Positions 23,333 to 32,294 of a DNA stretch of 64,000 nucleotides are shown one piece after another. Both the position numbers and the translations under genes were made by a program. The stretch lies in assembly GCF_004168035.1 (NCBI RefSeq), contig NZ_SDPU01000034.1:124001-188000 (forward strand), in the 5' to 3' direction. Every line of letters starts with the position of its first letter. The stretch's first letter is position 1. This DNA is from Nocardioides iriomotensis. GTDB lineage: Bacteria; Actinomycetota; Actinomycetes; Propionibacteriales; Nocardioidaceae. The notes beneath the pieces are model-generated. The model was given only the letters and a program-made list of their open reading frames with translations, made no database searches and was not told the DNA's origin.

Positions 23333-24130
23333 TCACCGGCGCGGAGCGGCCAGCAGGTCCTCGTGCTGCACGGTGACCGCGAGACTGCCCGACTCGACCT
23401 GCGCGACCCGTCGCGCCGCCCACGCCGCCGCGGGAGCGGCCAGGTCCGGGCGCTGCTCGACGGCAGCGGCGACCCAGCCCTCGAGCCAGGCCAGCAGCAG
23501 CTCGCCCGTCGCCGCGTCGAGCCGCCACGGACTGGCGGCGGTGCGCACGTCCTGACCGCGTGCGCGGAACGCCGCCGCGACGGCGGACGGCGCGTCGGGG
23601 CCGAGCAGGTCCCCGCCACGCACGGGGCGGCGCTGGTGGGCGTTGAACGCGTCGCGAAGCGCGCTGTCGAGCGGGTCGGAGGGGTCCAGGGCGACCTCGC
23701 CGGTCACGTCGAGCGTGACGAGCACCGGTGCCCCCGACGACGCGCACGCCGCGACAAAGCCGGCCAGCTCCTCGGCGGTCAGGATGTCGAGCAGCGCCGA
23801 CGACGTGACCAGCCCCGCCCCGGACAGGGCGTCCGGCGCGAGCGCCGTGACGTCGCCCGCGCGGGTCTCGACAAGCGCGCCGGGCGGCGCGTCCTCGGCG
23901 GCGATCGCGAGCAGCTCCGGGTCGCGGTCGTGCAGCACCCAGGTCTGCTGTGCGGGCGGCACCGGCAGCAGCGGCGCGAGCCAGCGGCCCATCGAGCCCG
24001 ACCCGCAGCCGAGGTCGTGCACCACCAGCGGGCCGGTCAGGAGAGGTCGGAGCGCGTCGACCAGGTCGCGCGACCGGGCCGCGGCGTCCGCCGGCTCCCG
24101 CAGCGCGAGCCAGGCGGGGAACGTCGTCAC
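23333..24130 (-). CDS. Class I SAM-dependent methyltransferase-like protein
   Basis: A 265-residue protein from ATG 24130. The SAM motif I is VVHDLGCGSGSMGRWLAPLL about residues 36-55. The acidic end of strand 2 is VLHDRDPELL and motif III surrounds GAGLVTSSALLDIL. The frame continues past the chosen ATG, but the divergent gene begins 20 bases away, which supports this start. It is probably one of two methyltransferases serving the downstream cluster; the substrate is unknown. It is not obviously a ribosomal or DNA enzyme. Confidence 0.8.
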   Translation of the reverse strand: MTTFPAWLALREPADAAARSRDLVDALRPLLTGPLVVHDLGCGSGSMGRWLAPLLPVPPAQQTWVLHDRDPELLAIAAEDAPPGALVETRAGDVTALAPDALSGAGLVTSSALLDILTAEELAGFVAACASSGAPVLVTLDVTGEVALDPSDPLDSALRDAFNAHQRRPVRGGDLLGPDAPSAVAAAFRARGQDVRTAASPWRLDAATGELLLAWLEGWVAAAVEQRPDLAAPAAAWAARRVAQVESGSLAVTVQHEDLLAAPRR

Positions 24131-24150
24131 GGTCGAACCTCTCGAGCGGG

Positions 24151-25500
24151 GTGCTGAACCGGGTGGTGGCCACCTCCGTACTACCAGGCGTGCTCCTGCC
24201 GGCCGTCGTGACCCTCGCGTGCCTCGCCGGGCTGCTTGTCGCGGTGCGGCACGGCCTGCGGGCGTACGGCGACCGGCCGAGCCCGGCCGACCTCGTCACG
24301 CTCGCGCGGGCCGGGTTGGCCTGTGCCTGCGCGGGTCTCGTCACGGCGCGGCTCGGGACGTCGCCTGCGCCGGACCTCCTGGCCGGGCTCGCCGCCGTGT
24401 CGCTCGCGCTGGACCTGGTCGACGGCCGGGTCGCCCGCCGTACCGGGACGGGGACGCGGTTCGGCGCGCGGTTCGACGGCGAGGCCGACGCGTGGCTGAT
24501 GCTCGTGCTCTCGGTGTACGTCGCGTCGTGGTGGGGGTGGTGGCTGCTGGCCCTCGGCCTGGTCCGCTACGTGTTCGGGGCGGCCGGCGCCGTGCTGCCG
24601 TGGCTTCGCGACGAGCTGCCGCTGCGCTACTGGCGCAAGGTGGTGACGGCGACCGCCGGCGTCGCGCTGGTGGCCGGGACGGCCGGCGTTTTGGGTGACC
24701 GCGTGACGATGCTGCTGCTCGTGCTCGCCGCGGCACTGCTGGCCGAGTCGTTCGGCCGCGACGTGCTGTGGCTGTGGCGGCACCGCCGCCGCCGGCACGA
24801 CGGGGCCACCCGGGCGGCGCGGGCGGCGGCTTACGGGCCGGGCGAGTTCGTCGGGCAGGAGAGCTTCGTCCGGGCGAGCGAGGTGCTCGCGATCGCGGCG
24901 AAGGCGGGCGTCGGGCCGGGCGCCAGGGTCCTCGACCTCTGCTGCGGCGTCGGCGGCCCCGGGGTCCACGTCGTGCGGTCCCTCGGTGGGCACTACCTGG
25001 GCGTCGACCGCAGCGCCTCGGCCGTCGCGGTCGCGCGCCGCCGGGCCCGCGGGCTGGACTGCCGGTTCGAGGTCGCGACGGTGCCGCCGCTCCCAGCCGG
25101 GACGTTCGACGTGGTGCTGCTGCTCGAGACCATGCTGGCGTTCCCCGACAAGGACGCGCTGCTGCGTGCGGTGGCGGGCGCCCTGCCGGAGAGCGGACGG
25201 TTCGCGTTCACGGTCGAGGTGGGCGAGCCGCTCACCGCCGTGGAGCGCGCCGCCATGCCGGCCGCGGACACGGTGTGGCCGGTCCCGCGGGCCTGCCTCG
25301 ACGACCTGCTCGGCCGGCACGGGTTCCGCGTGACGTGGTCCGACGACCACACCCCCGCGCACCGCGACGTCGCCGCCGCCCTCGCCGCGGCGTACACCGA
25401 TCCCGACCTCGTGGCGTCGCACGCCCTCTGGCGCGACTGGCTCGCGTCCGGCCGGATCCGCAAGCAGGCCGTGGTCGCCGAACGGGTCGGTGCAGGATGA
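24151..25500 (+). CDS. CDP-alcohol phosphatidyltransferase fused to a SAM methyltransferase
   Basis: A 449-residue fusion. GTG 24151 is chosen; another GTG lies 12 bases later. The first 215 residues are a polytopic CDP-alcohol phosphatidyltransferase with the complete motif DG(x2)AR(x8)G(x3)D(x3)D at 91-113 and the extra upstream Asp at 88, so it should be active. After a basic linker (about 209-235) the frame continues without stop into a class I methyltransferase with LDLCCGVGGPGVHVV (261-275) and LGVDRSASAVAVARRR. The enzyme would couple an alcohol or sugar-alcohol to a CDP-activated lipid and methylate it or a pathway neighbour. In one chain the combination is unusual. Confidence 0.85.
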   Translation: MLNRVVATSVLPGVLLPAVVTLACLAGLLVAVRHGLRAYGDRPSPADLVTLARAGLACACAGLVTARLGTSPAPDLLAGLAAVSLALDLVDGRVARRTGTGTRFGARFDGEADAWLMLVLSVYVASWWGWWLLALGLVRYVFGAAGAVLPWLRDELPLRYWRKVVTATAGVALVAGTAGVLGDRVTMLLLVLAAALLAESFGRDVLWLWRHRRRRHDGATRAARAAAYGPGEFVGQESFVRASEVLAIAAKAGVGPGARVLDLCCGVGGPGVHVVRSLGGHYLGVDRSASAVAVARRRARGLDCRFEVATVPPLPAGTFDVVLLLETMLAFPDKDALLRAVAGALPESGRFAFTVEVGEPLTAVERAAMPAADTVWPVPRACLDDLLGRHGFRVTWSDDHTPAHRDVAAALAAAYTDPDLVASHALWRDWLASGRIRKQAVVAERVGAG

Positions 25501-25543
25501 ACCGGAACGCGCTCCGCTGCGTGCAACCAGGGTGGGAGGTGTG

Positions 25544-26056
25544 ATGCCCGAGACGCCGGCCGCGGCCATGAAGGCGCTGTACGACGAGCACGCGTCGGCG
25601 CTCTGGGCGTTCTGCATGCGGCTGACCGGACAGGACCGTGCGCGCGCCGAGGACGTGGTGCAGGAGACGCTGCTGCGCGCGTGGCGCAACGAGACCGTGC
25701 TCGAGGGCGGGCACGGCTCGGTGCGCGCGTGGCTCTACACGGTGGCCCGCAACATCGTCATCGACGAGTGGCGCACGCACCGCTCCGAGCGCGAGCTCTC
25801 GGTCGCCCAGGTCCCCGACACCACGCCGACGGGCGACCGCACCGACGACCTGCTCACCTCCTGGATCGTCGCCGAGGCGATCACCAAGCTGTCGCCGGAG
25901 CACCGGGGCGTGCTGCTCGAGTGCTACTACCGCGGCGCCTCCGTCGCGGAGGCTTCTCGGCGCCTCGGCGTCCCGCAGGGGACGGTGAAGTCGCGCTGCC
26001 ACTACGCCCTGCGCGCGCTCGCGCTCGCCCTCGAGGAGATGGGGGTGAGGCCATGA
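25544..26056 (+). CDS. ECF sigma factor, SigL-like
   Basis: A 170-residue ECF sigma. ATG 25544 follows GGGAGGTGTG. Region 2 contains LYDEHASALWAFCMRLTGQD and the -10-recognition AEDVVQETLLRAWR. Region 4 is the helix-turn-helix VAEASRRLGVPQGTVKSRCHYALRAL. The sequence pattern resembles mycobacterial SigL. The stop overlaps the anti-sigma start by 4 bases (ATGA), the standard arrangement for ECF/anti-sigma pairs. Target genes may include its own operon and the cell-surface genes on either side, but no matching promoter pair was found. Confidence 0.9.
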   Translation: MPETPAAAMKALYDEHASALWAFCMRLTGQDRARAEDVVQETLLRAWRNETVLEGGHGSVRAWLYTVARNIVIDEWRTHRSERELSVAQVPDTTPTGDRTDDLLTSWIVAEAITKLSPEHRGVLLECYYRGASVAEASRRLGVPQGTVKSRCHYALRALALALEEMGVRP

Positions 26057-26730
26057 GCTGCGAGCACGCCCACGACGACGCCGCCTACGTGCTGGGTGCG
26101 CTCTCGTCGACCGAGCGGGCGGCGTACCAGGAGCACCTCGCCACCTGCGCCGAGTGCACCCAGGCGGTGCGCCGGCTCTCGGGCCTGCCCGGACTGCTGT
26201 CCCGGGTGAGCCTCGACGTGCTCGAGGCGCCCGCGCCGGCGGAGCCGGTCCCGGACACGCTCCTGCCGGCGCTGGTCGCGCAGGCCCGCCGCCGGCAGCG
26301 CCGCCGGTCGTGGTCGATCGCCGCCGCGGCGGCCGCCGCAGCGATCGTGCTGACCGGTGGCGCGGTCGCCCTGGGCGGCTACCTGGCCCAGGACCAGGCG
26401 GCCCCGCCCGCCGCCGTGGAGCAGCCGATGACCCGCGTCGCGGACATCCCGGTCACCGCCGAGGTCGGGCTCACGAGCGTCGACTGGGGCACCCGGCTCG
26501 ACCTGACCTGCACCTACGCCGAGCCGACGTCCGGGGACGGGCAGGAGTGGCCCTACGCGCTGGTCGTGCGCACCCGGGCCGGCGGCAGCGAGCGGGTCGC
26601 GAGCTGGGTGGCCAAGCCCGGCCGGACGTTCCGGCTGAGCGGTGCCACGGCCAGCCCGGCCGAGGACATCGCATCGGTCGAGATCCAGTCCCTCGACGGC
26701 CGGACCCTGCTCCGGCTCCGGACGTCCTGA
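26053..26730 (+). CDS. Zinc-binding anti-sigma factor
   Basis: A 225-residue membrane protein. The N-terminal ZAS domain has the signature H28-x3-C32-x2-C35 (EHLATCAEC) preceded by DDAAYVLGALS. One transmembrane helix lies at about 91-114. The external part, about 110 residues, is beta-rich (LDLTCTYAEP, YALVVRTRAGG) and could be the sensor. It should hold the ECF factor encoded just upstream at the membrane until a surface or redox signal releases it. It resembles RslA-type anti-sigmas. Confidence 0.9.
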   Translation: MSCEHAHDDAAYVLGALSSTERAAYQEHLATCAECTQAVRRLSGLPGLLSRVSLDVLEAPAPAEPVPDTLLPALVAQARRRQRRRSWSIAAAAAAAAIVLTGGAVALGGYLAQDQAAPPAAVEQPMTRVADIPVTAEVGLTSVDWGTRLDLTCTYAEPTSGDGQEWPYALVVRTRAGGSERVASWVAKPGRTFRLSGATASPAEDIASVEIQSLDGRTLLRLRTS

Positions 26731-26742
26731 GGGCGTGTCGTG

Positions 26743-28386
26743 TCAGCCCGCGCCGAACGCCCTCAGGAACCGGTCCCGGAACGCCTCCATCGGCCACACG
26801 GGGGCGTCCGGTCCGGGTCGCAGCCCGTCGTCCCAGCCCCACCCGGTGACCCGGTCGAGCACCGCAGGGTCCCGCGCGAGGAGGCTGACCGGCACGGCGT
26901 GGTCGGGGTCGCCGCCGGTCACGTAGCTGTGCGGCTGGTGGTCGCCGAGCAGCACGACGACCAGGTCGTCGTCCGCGGGCCGGCGCTGCAGCCACGCGCA
27001 GGTCGTCCGCAGCGAGTAGACGATGCTGCGGCCGTACGCCGCCCGCACGGCGTCGTCGTCGGCGAGCAGCGCCTCCTCGTCGGGCTGGTCGGCGCGCTGG
27101 CCGCGGAACACCCGGCCGTCGCCGAGCTCGTCCCACGGCACGCTCCGAGGCAGCGGCGTCCAGGGGTGGTGGCTCGACGAGAGGTCGACCTCGGCCATCA
27201 CCGGCGGCCGCTCGGGGACGTCGAGCACGCGCCGGCCGAAGGCGTCGAGGGCGTACTGGTCGGGCACCCGCGACCAGCCGAACGCCGGCCCGTCGTACCC
27301 GGTGGCCTGCGTCCCGAACAGCTCGTCGTACCGGTAGAACCGCTGCCCCTCCGGCCACGCCCGGCGCACCGAGGGCAGCGCGAAGACCGTACGCCAGCCG
27401 GCCCGGCCGAACGCCTCGGTCAGCGTGAGGCGCCGCGCGTTCATCAGCTGGTCGTAGCGCTGCTGGGTGTCGACCCGGAGCCCGGACTGCAGGGTGGCGT
27501 GCGCGAGCCAGCTGCCGGCGCCGTACGTCGGGGAGTCGAGCCAGCCGCTGCGCGCCGCGAAGCCGGCGCCGGCCAGCGACTCCGTGCAGTCCGCGAGAGC
27601 CCGTTCCGTCGCCGGTCCGAGCACCGGGTCGTCGAGCGCGACGCGGCCGTAGCTCTCGACGTAGAGCACCAGCACGTCCTTGCCGGCCAGGCCGGGCAGC
27701 CGCGGCGACCCCTCCACGTCGCGGGCCAGCGGGTCGGTGCGGATCTCCTCGGTGAACCGGGACCGGTCCGCGAGGTCGGCGCGCAGCTGTCGCACGTCGG
27801 TCCACACCCGGTCGGCCGCGCTGGCGCTCGCCACCTGGCCCTCGTCCGCGACCTGCCACCCGGCGGTGCGGGCGACGCCCCAGACCAGGCCGAGGACGAC
27901 GGCGACGGCCACGGCGGCGCGGCGGTGCGCAGCCGCGACGCCCGTCAGCCGCAGGGTCGCGAGGGGGAGCAGCACGAGCACCGCGACGGCCGCCAGCCCG
28001 GCGACCACACCGGCCGCCACGGCGACCCCGAGACCCTCGGTGTCGCGCAGCACGCCGAGGCCCGGGCCGAGGTACGCCCAGTCCACGACCGGGTCGAAGT
28101 CGCGGACGAAGACCGCGTTGAACCCGATGTTCAGCAGCGTGGCCAGCAGCACCAGCGCGAGCAGCACCCCGGCGACGACGGCCACCACGCGCCGCGGTCG
28201 GCGCGGCAGCACGACGGCGAGAGCCAGCAGCACCACCGCCTCGACGGGCACGCGGACGAACGCGTCGGCGGTGAGGTACTGCCGCTCGTCCGGCAGCACC
28301 AGCGCGACCCACACGACGACAGCCGCGAGCACGGTGAGGACAGCGGCGGTCGCGCTCGCTCGTCGGGGTCGTCGCACACCTGTCAT
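26743..28386 (-). CDS. Membrane sulfatase-family (LtaS-like) hydrolase/transferase
   Basis: A 547-residue protein from ATG 28386. Five or so transmembrane helices occupy residues 12-185, then an extracytoplasmic alkaline-phosphatase-fold domain. It contains VLVLYVESYGRVALDDP, with the metal-binding Glu of the sulfatase/phosphoglycerol-transferase group, STYGAGSWLAHATLQSG, which carries the likely Thr/Ser nucleophile region, and the C-terminal LLGDHQPHS metal motif. The architecture is like lipoteichoic acid synthase or sugar-phosphoglycerol transferases. It probably adds a phosphoalcohol to a surface glycolipid outside the membrane. Its stop is 12 bases from the anti-sigma stop on the other strand. 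Confidence 0.82.
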   Translation of the reverse strand: MTGVRRPRRASATAAVLTVLAAVVVWVALVLPDERQYLTADAFVRVPVEAVVLLALAVVLPRRPRRVVAVVAGVLLALVLLATLLNIGFNAVFVRDFDPVVDWAYLGPGLGVLRDTEGLGVAVAAGVVAGLAAVAVLVLLPLATLRLTGVAAAHRRAAVAVAVVLGLVWGVARTAGWQVADEGQVASASAADRVWTDVRQLRADLADRSRFTEEIRTDPLARDVEGSPRLPGLAGKDVLVLYVESYGRVALDDPVLGPATERALADCTESLAGAGFAARSGWLDSPTYGAGSWLAHATLQSGLRVDTQQRYDQLMNARRLTLTEAFGRAGWRTVFALPSVRRAWPEGQRFYRYDELFGTQATGYDGPAFGWSRVPDQYALDAFGRRVLDVPERPPVMAEVDLSSSHHPWTPLPRSVPWDELGDGRVFRGQRADQPDEEALLADDDAVRAAYGRSIVYSLRTTCAWLQRRPADDDLVVVLLGDHQPHSYVTGGDPDHAVPVSLLARDPAVLDRVTGWGWDDGLRPGPDAPVWPMEAFRDRFLRAFGAG

Positions 28387-28432
28387 ACGGATCCAGGATC
28401 GCGCGGGTTCACCGCGCCGGGGGAGGGCCGCG

Positions 28433-29410
28433 ATGGCTGACGCGACGGCGTTCTGGGTGACCGGCCCCGGGCGCGGCGAGCTGCGGCCCGCCGCGCTGCC
28501 GCAGTCCGGCCCGGACGACGTGCAGGTGCGCACCCTGCACACCGGCGTCAGCCGCGGCACCGAGACGCTCGTGCTCGCCGGTCGGGTCCCCGACAGCGAG
28601 CGGGAGCGGATGCGCGCGCCGTTCCAGGAGGGCGACTTCCCGGCGCCCGTGAAGTACGGCTACCTCAACGTCGGCGTCGTCGAGCACGGACCCGACCCGC
28701 TGGTCGGGCGGACCGTCTTCACCCTGTACCCCCACCAGGACCGGTACGTCGTGCCCGCCGCCGCGGTCGCCGTGGTCCCGGACGGCGTGCCGCCGCGTCG
28801 GGCCGTGCTCGCGGGCACCGTCGAGACCGCGGTCAACGCGTTGTGGGACGCCCGGCCGCTCGTCGGCGACCACCTGACGGTCGTGGGCGCCGGCATGGTC
28901 GGCTGCTGCGTCGCACGGCTGCTCTCCGGCGTCCCCGGCACCGTCGTGACCCTCGTCGACGTCGACCCGTCGCGGGCGGCGGTCGCCGAGGCGCTCGGTG
29001 TCCGGTTCGCGCTGCCGGAGGAGGCGACCGGCGACCAGGACCTCGTGCTGCACGCCAGCGCGACCGCGGCCGGGCTCGCCCGGTCGCTCGACCTCCTCGG
29101 GAGGGAGGGGGAGGTCGTCGAGCTCAGCTGGTACGGCGACCGCCCGGTCACGGTCGCGCTCGGCGGCGCCTTCCACGCGGGCCGGCTGGCCATCCGCGCC
29201 AGCCAGGTCGGTGCCGTGTCGCCGGCCCGCCGCGCCCGCCGTACCCACGCCGACCGGCTCGCGCTGGCCCTCGACCTGCTCCGCGACCCGGCGTACGACG
29301 CGCTGCTCACCGGCCGCTCGCCGTTCGCCGACCTGCCCGACGTGCTGCCGCGGCTCGCCTCCGGCGACCTGCCCGCGCTGTGCCACACGATCGACTACCC
29401 GGAGGCCTGA
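28433..29410 (+). CDS. MDR-superfamily dehydrogenase, zinc-ligand-poor
   Basis: A 325-residue protein from ATG 28433 behind GGGAGGG. It has the medium-chain dehydrogenase plan: a GroES-like N-terminal half and a Rossmann NAD(P) domain with VVGAGMVGCCVARLL about residues 150-165. In place of the catalytic Cys region it has TGVSRGTETLVLAGRVP, the S-R-G-T-E form seen in BchC-like members, and the structural-zinc Cys cluster is absent. It is therefore probably a zinc-independent reductase or dehydrogenase. It is the first gene of a six-gene coupled operon; the PTPS-like gene begins 3 bases after its stop. Confidence 0.85.
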   Translation: MADATAFWVTGPGRGELRPAALPQSGPDDVQVRTLHTGVSRGTETLVLAGRVPDSERERMRAPFQEGDFPAPVKYGYLNVGVVEHGPDPLVGRTVFTLYPHQDRYVVPAAAVAVVPDGVPPRRAVLAGTVETAVNALWDARPLVGDHLTVVGAGMVGCCVARLLSGVPGTVVTLVDVDPSRAAVAEALGVRFALPEEATGDQDLVLHASATAAGLARSLDLLGREGEVVELSWYGDRPVTVALGGAFHAGRLAIRASQVGAVSPARRARRTHADRLALALDLLRDPAYDALLTGRSPFADLPDVLPRLASGDLPALCHTIDYPEA

Positions 29411-29413
29411 GCG

Positions 29414-29791
29414 ATGTTCAGCGTGACCGTCCGCGACCACATGCTCGTGGCGCACAGCCTGCGCGGTGAGGTGTTCGGGCCGGCGCAGCGGCTGCACGGC
29501 GCGACCTACGTCGTCGACGTGACCTTCCGCGGGCCGGAGCTCGACGACGACGGCATCCTCGTCGACATCGGCTGGGCCACCGAGACCCTGCGCGACGTGA
29601 TGGGCGACCTGGGCTACCGCAACCTCGACGACGAGCCGGACCTGGCCGGCCTCAACACCACCACCGAGGTGCTGGCCCGGGTCGTCGCCGACCGCGTCGT
29701 CGCACGGCTCACCACCGACGCCGTCCGGACGGTCGCGGTCACCCTGCACGAGTCGCACGTCGCGTCGGCCGGCTACGAGCGGTCGGTGTGA
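29414..29791 (+). CDS. 6-pyruvoyl-tetrahydropterin synthase/QueD family protein, altered active site
   Basis: A 125-residue T-fold protein. His14 (VAHSL) and His28 (LHGA) match two zinc ligands of PTPS/QueD, but the usual HGH is HGA here, so the third histidine is missing. No Cys is present in residues 20-28, where the family places its nucleophile. NTTTEVLA and the terminal HES(x3)AGYER are retained, so the pterin-binding Glu may remain. The protein is thus unlikely to be a standard PTPS. It lies in an operon with RibA and a RibD-type reductase, which supply pterin/flavin-like pyrimidines, and its stop overlaps the glycosyltransferase start by 4 bases. Confidence 0.82.
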   Translation: MFSVTVRDHMLVAHSLRGEVFGPAQRLHGATYVVDVTFRGPELDDDGILVDIGWATETLRDVMGDLGYRNLDDEPDLAGLNTTTEVLARVVADRVVARLTTDAVRTVAVTLHESHVASAGYERSV

Positions 29792-30756
29792 CCGCGATGC
29801 GCCGCCTCCGTGCCGTCGTCCCCGCCGGGCTCGACGACCCCACCCGCCCGAGCGGCGGCAACGCCTACGACCGGCGCGTGCTCGACGGACTGCGCCGACG
29901 CGGCTGGGTGGTGCGCGAGACCGACACCTTCGACGGGGCGCGCGACGGGGCGCTGGTGCTCGCCGACGGGATGCTCGTCGCCCAGGACCCGTCCGGGGCC
30001 CTCGACGTCGCGGAGCGCTGCCGGCTCGTGGTCCTGGCCCACATGAGCTGGGGGCGGGAGCACCACGTGCTGCGGGAGGCCCACGCCGTGGTGACCACCA
30101 GCCGGCACACCCGCGACGCCCTCGACCTGCCGGACGGCCGCGTGCACGTCGTGCGCCCCGGAGTCGACCCCGCGCCGCTCGCCCGCGGCAGCGGCCTGCT
30201 CTCCGTCGGCGCGGTCGTGCACGGCAAGGGGCACGACGTCCTGGTGCGCGCCCTCCGCCGGCTCGACGACCTGTCCTGGAGCTGCACCGTCGTCGGTGCG
30301 CTCGACGTCGAGCCGGACTTCGTCGCGCGGCTGCCCCGGCACGACCGGGTCGCGTTCACCGGGCCGCTGCACGGGCGTGGCCTCGAACGCGCCTACGCCG
30401 CCGCCGGGCTGCTCGTGCTGCCCTCACGGCACGAGGCCTACGGCATGGTCGTCACCGAGGCGCTGGCCCGCGGCATCCCGGTCGTCGCCGGTGACGTCGG
30501 CGGCGTGCGGGAGGCGCTCGGGACGACGAGCGGCGGGTACCCCGGCCTCCTCGTGCCGTCCGACGACGACGTCGCCCTCGCCGAGGCGCTCCGCCTGTGG
30601 CTCACCGACCCTGTGCTGCGCGCCCGCCTGCAGCGCTGGGCCGCCGACCGCCGTACCCGGCTGGCGGGGTGGTCCGCGGCCGTCGCCGGCGTCGAAGACG
30701 TGCTGACCTCCGTCGCGGGTGAACCGGTCGGGCGTCCGGCCCGTACAGGAAGGTAG
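29788..30756 (+). CDS. Glycosyltransferase family 4
   Basis: A 322-residue GT-B enzyme beginning at GTG 29788 (GTGA overlap with the upstream stop). An N-terminal acceptor half contains [15 protein letters not shown]. The C-terminal donor half has [34 protein letters not shown] and the nucleotide-sugar-binding E(x7)E motif in [17 protein letters not shown]. It would transfer a sugar from a nucleotide donor to an acceptor made by the other operon enzymes or to the CDP-alcohol lipid. The donor sugar is not deducible. Confidence 0.88.
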   Translation: MTAMRRLRAVVPAGLDDPTRPSGGNAYDRRVLDGLRRRGWVVRETDTFDGARDGALVLADGMLVAQDPSGALDVAERCRLVVLAHMSWGREHHVLREAHAVVTTSRHTRDALDLPDGRVHVVRPGVDPAPLARGSGLLSVGAVVHGKGHDVLVRALRRLDDLSWSCTVVGALDVEPDFVARLPRHDRVAFTGPLHGRGLERAYAAAGLLVLPSRHEAYGMVVTEALARGIPVVAGDVGGVREALGTTSGGYPGLLVPSDDDVALAEALRLWLTDPVLRARLQRWAADRRTRLAGWSAAVAGVEDVLTSVAGEPVGRPARTGR

Positions 30757-30769
30757 CGGGAGGAGCGCC

Positions 30770-31600
30770 ATGACGAGCCTGGGACGGTGGGCGGGGCGCG
30801 CGGTCGGCATGGCCGTGCTCGTCGTGCTCGCGCTCCGGCTCGGCAGCGAGCCCTTCCTCCACGGCCTCACCGCGGTCGGGCCGGCCGCCCTCGTGAGCGC
30901 GCTCGTCGTCGGTGCCCTCACCACGCTGGCGAGCGCGTGGCGGTGGCGGCTGGTCGCGCGGCACCTCGGGCTCGGCGGCCTCTCGCTCCGCGCCGCGATC
31001 GCGGCCTGCTACCGCTCGCAGCTGCTCAACGCCGCGCTGCCCGGCGGCGTCCTCGGCGACGTGCACCGCGCGATCCGCCACGGCCGCCGAGCCGGGACGA
31101 CCGGTCTCGCCGCCCGGTCCGTCGCGTGGGAGCGCGGGCTCGGGCAGCTCGTCCAGATCGCGGTGACGCTGCTGGCGCTCCGGCTCTGGCTGCCCGCCGC
31201 CGTCGCCGTCCTGCTGCTCAGCGCCGGGCTCGTGCGGTTCCGGGCGGTCGCGCTCGGCGTGGTCGCCGCGTCGCTCGCCGCGCTGGCCGGCTACTCGCTG
31301 CTGTTCCTGGTCGCCGCCTCCGCCACCGGCTCCTCGCCGCCGCTGCCCGTGGTGCTGCTGGTGCTCCTGGCCGCCGCCGTACCCCTGAACGTCGGGGGCT
31401 GGGGCCCCCGCGAGGGCGCCGCCGCCTGGGCCTTCGCGTCCGCCGGGCTCGGCGCCGACCAGGGTCTTGCCGCCTCGGTGGCGTACGGCGTGCTCGCGCT
31501 CGTGTCCACGCTGCCCGGCCTGGCCGTCCTCCTCCTCACCCGCCCCGCCCCGCCCGCTCCACCCACCCGTGTCGCCACCCCGGAGGTGAGCCGTGCCTGA
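30770..31600 (+). CDS. LPG-synthase transmembrane-domain (flippase-like) protein
   Basis: A 276-residue integral membrane protein from ATG 30770 behind GGGAGGAG. About seven helices carry the family marks of the lysylphosphatidylglycerol-synthase TM domain: SAWRWRLVARHLG, LPGGVLGDVHRA and GGWGPREGAAAWAF. There is no aminoacyl-transferase domain, so, like AglD/MprF-TM homologues, it may flip a lipid-linked product. It overlaps the RibD-type gene by 8 bases. Confidence 0.85.
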   Translation: MTSLGRWAGRAVGMAVLVVLALRLGSEPFLHGLTAVGPAALVSALVVGALTTLASAWRWRLVARHLGLGGLSLRAAIAACYRSQLLNAALPGGVLGDVHRAIRHGRRAGTTGLAARSVAWERGLGQLVQIAVTLLALRLWLPAAVAVLLLSAGLVRFRAVALGVVAASLAALAGYSLLFLVAASATGSSPPLPVVLLVLLAAAVPLNVGGWGPREGAAAWAFASAGLGADQGLAASVAYGVLALVSTLPGLAVLLLTRPAPPAPPTRVATPEVSRA

Positions 31601-32294
31601 CCGCCCCTACACCGTGCTGTCCTGCGCGATGTCGCTCGACGGCTACCTCGACGACACCGCCGACCAGCGCCTGGTGCTGTCGAACCAGGCCGACCTCGAC
31701 CGCGTCGACGCCGTCCGGGCGTGGAGCGACGCGATCCTCGTCGGCGCCGGCACCGTCCGCATCGACAACCCGCGGCTGCTCGTGCGCGACCCGGACCGCC
31801 GACGGCAGCGTCGCGCCGACGGGCGGCCCGCGACGCCGTGCAAGGTCACCGTCACCGGCAGCGGCGACCTCGACCCGGACGCTCCGTTCTTCGCGACCGG
31901 TGACGTCGACAAGCTCGTCTACTGCGCCACCGACGCCGTCGAGAAGGCCTCCCGGCTGCTCGGCCACGTCGCGACCGTCGTCGACGCCGGCCAGCCCGTC
32001 GACCTGGGGGAGGTGCTCGCGCACCTGCACGGCCGCGGCATCCGGCGCCTCATGGTCGAGGGCGGCGGCACCGTGCTGACCCAGCTGCTCACCGCCGCGC
32101 TGGCCGACGAGCTGCACCTCGTCGTGGCGCCGTTCTTCGTCGGCGACTCCGAGGCACGCCGCCTCGTCGACGACGGCGACTACCCCTGGCGCGCCGAGCA
32201 CGGCGCCCGGCTCCTGGAGAGCCGCACGATCCGGGACGTCGTCCTGCTGCGCTACGCACTCTCGGCCCGGGTCGTCGACGGGGGAGTGCGATGA
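31593..32294 (+). CDS. RibD C-terminal-type reductase (DHFR-like family)
   Basis: A 233-residue protein from GTG 31593. It has the DHFR/RibD-C fold: SCAMSLDGYLDD at the N-terminus, DAILVGAGTVRIDNPRL binding NADPH, RRLMVEGGGTVLTQLL, and ADELHLVVAPFFVG. In riboflavin synthesis this domain reduces the ribosyl side chain of the RibA product to ribityl. Here there is no deaminase domain, and the partner RibA is encoded immediately downstream with a 4-base overlap, so the pair likely makes a reduced diaminopyrimidine for the cluster product. Confidence 0.88.
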   Translation: MPDRPYTVLSCAMSLDGYLDDTADQRLVLSNQADLDRVDAVRAWSDAILVGAGTVRIDNPRLLVRDPDRRRQRRADGRPATPCKVTVTGSGDLDPDAPFFATGDVDKLVYCATDAVEKASRLLGHVATVVDAGQPVDLGEVLAHLHGRGIRRLMVEGGGTVLTQLLTAALADELHLVVAPFFVGDSEARRLVDDGDYPWRAEHGARLLESRTIRDVVLLRYALSARVVDGGVR

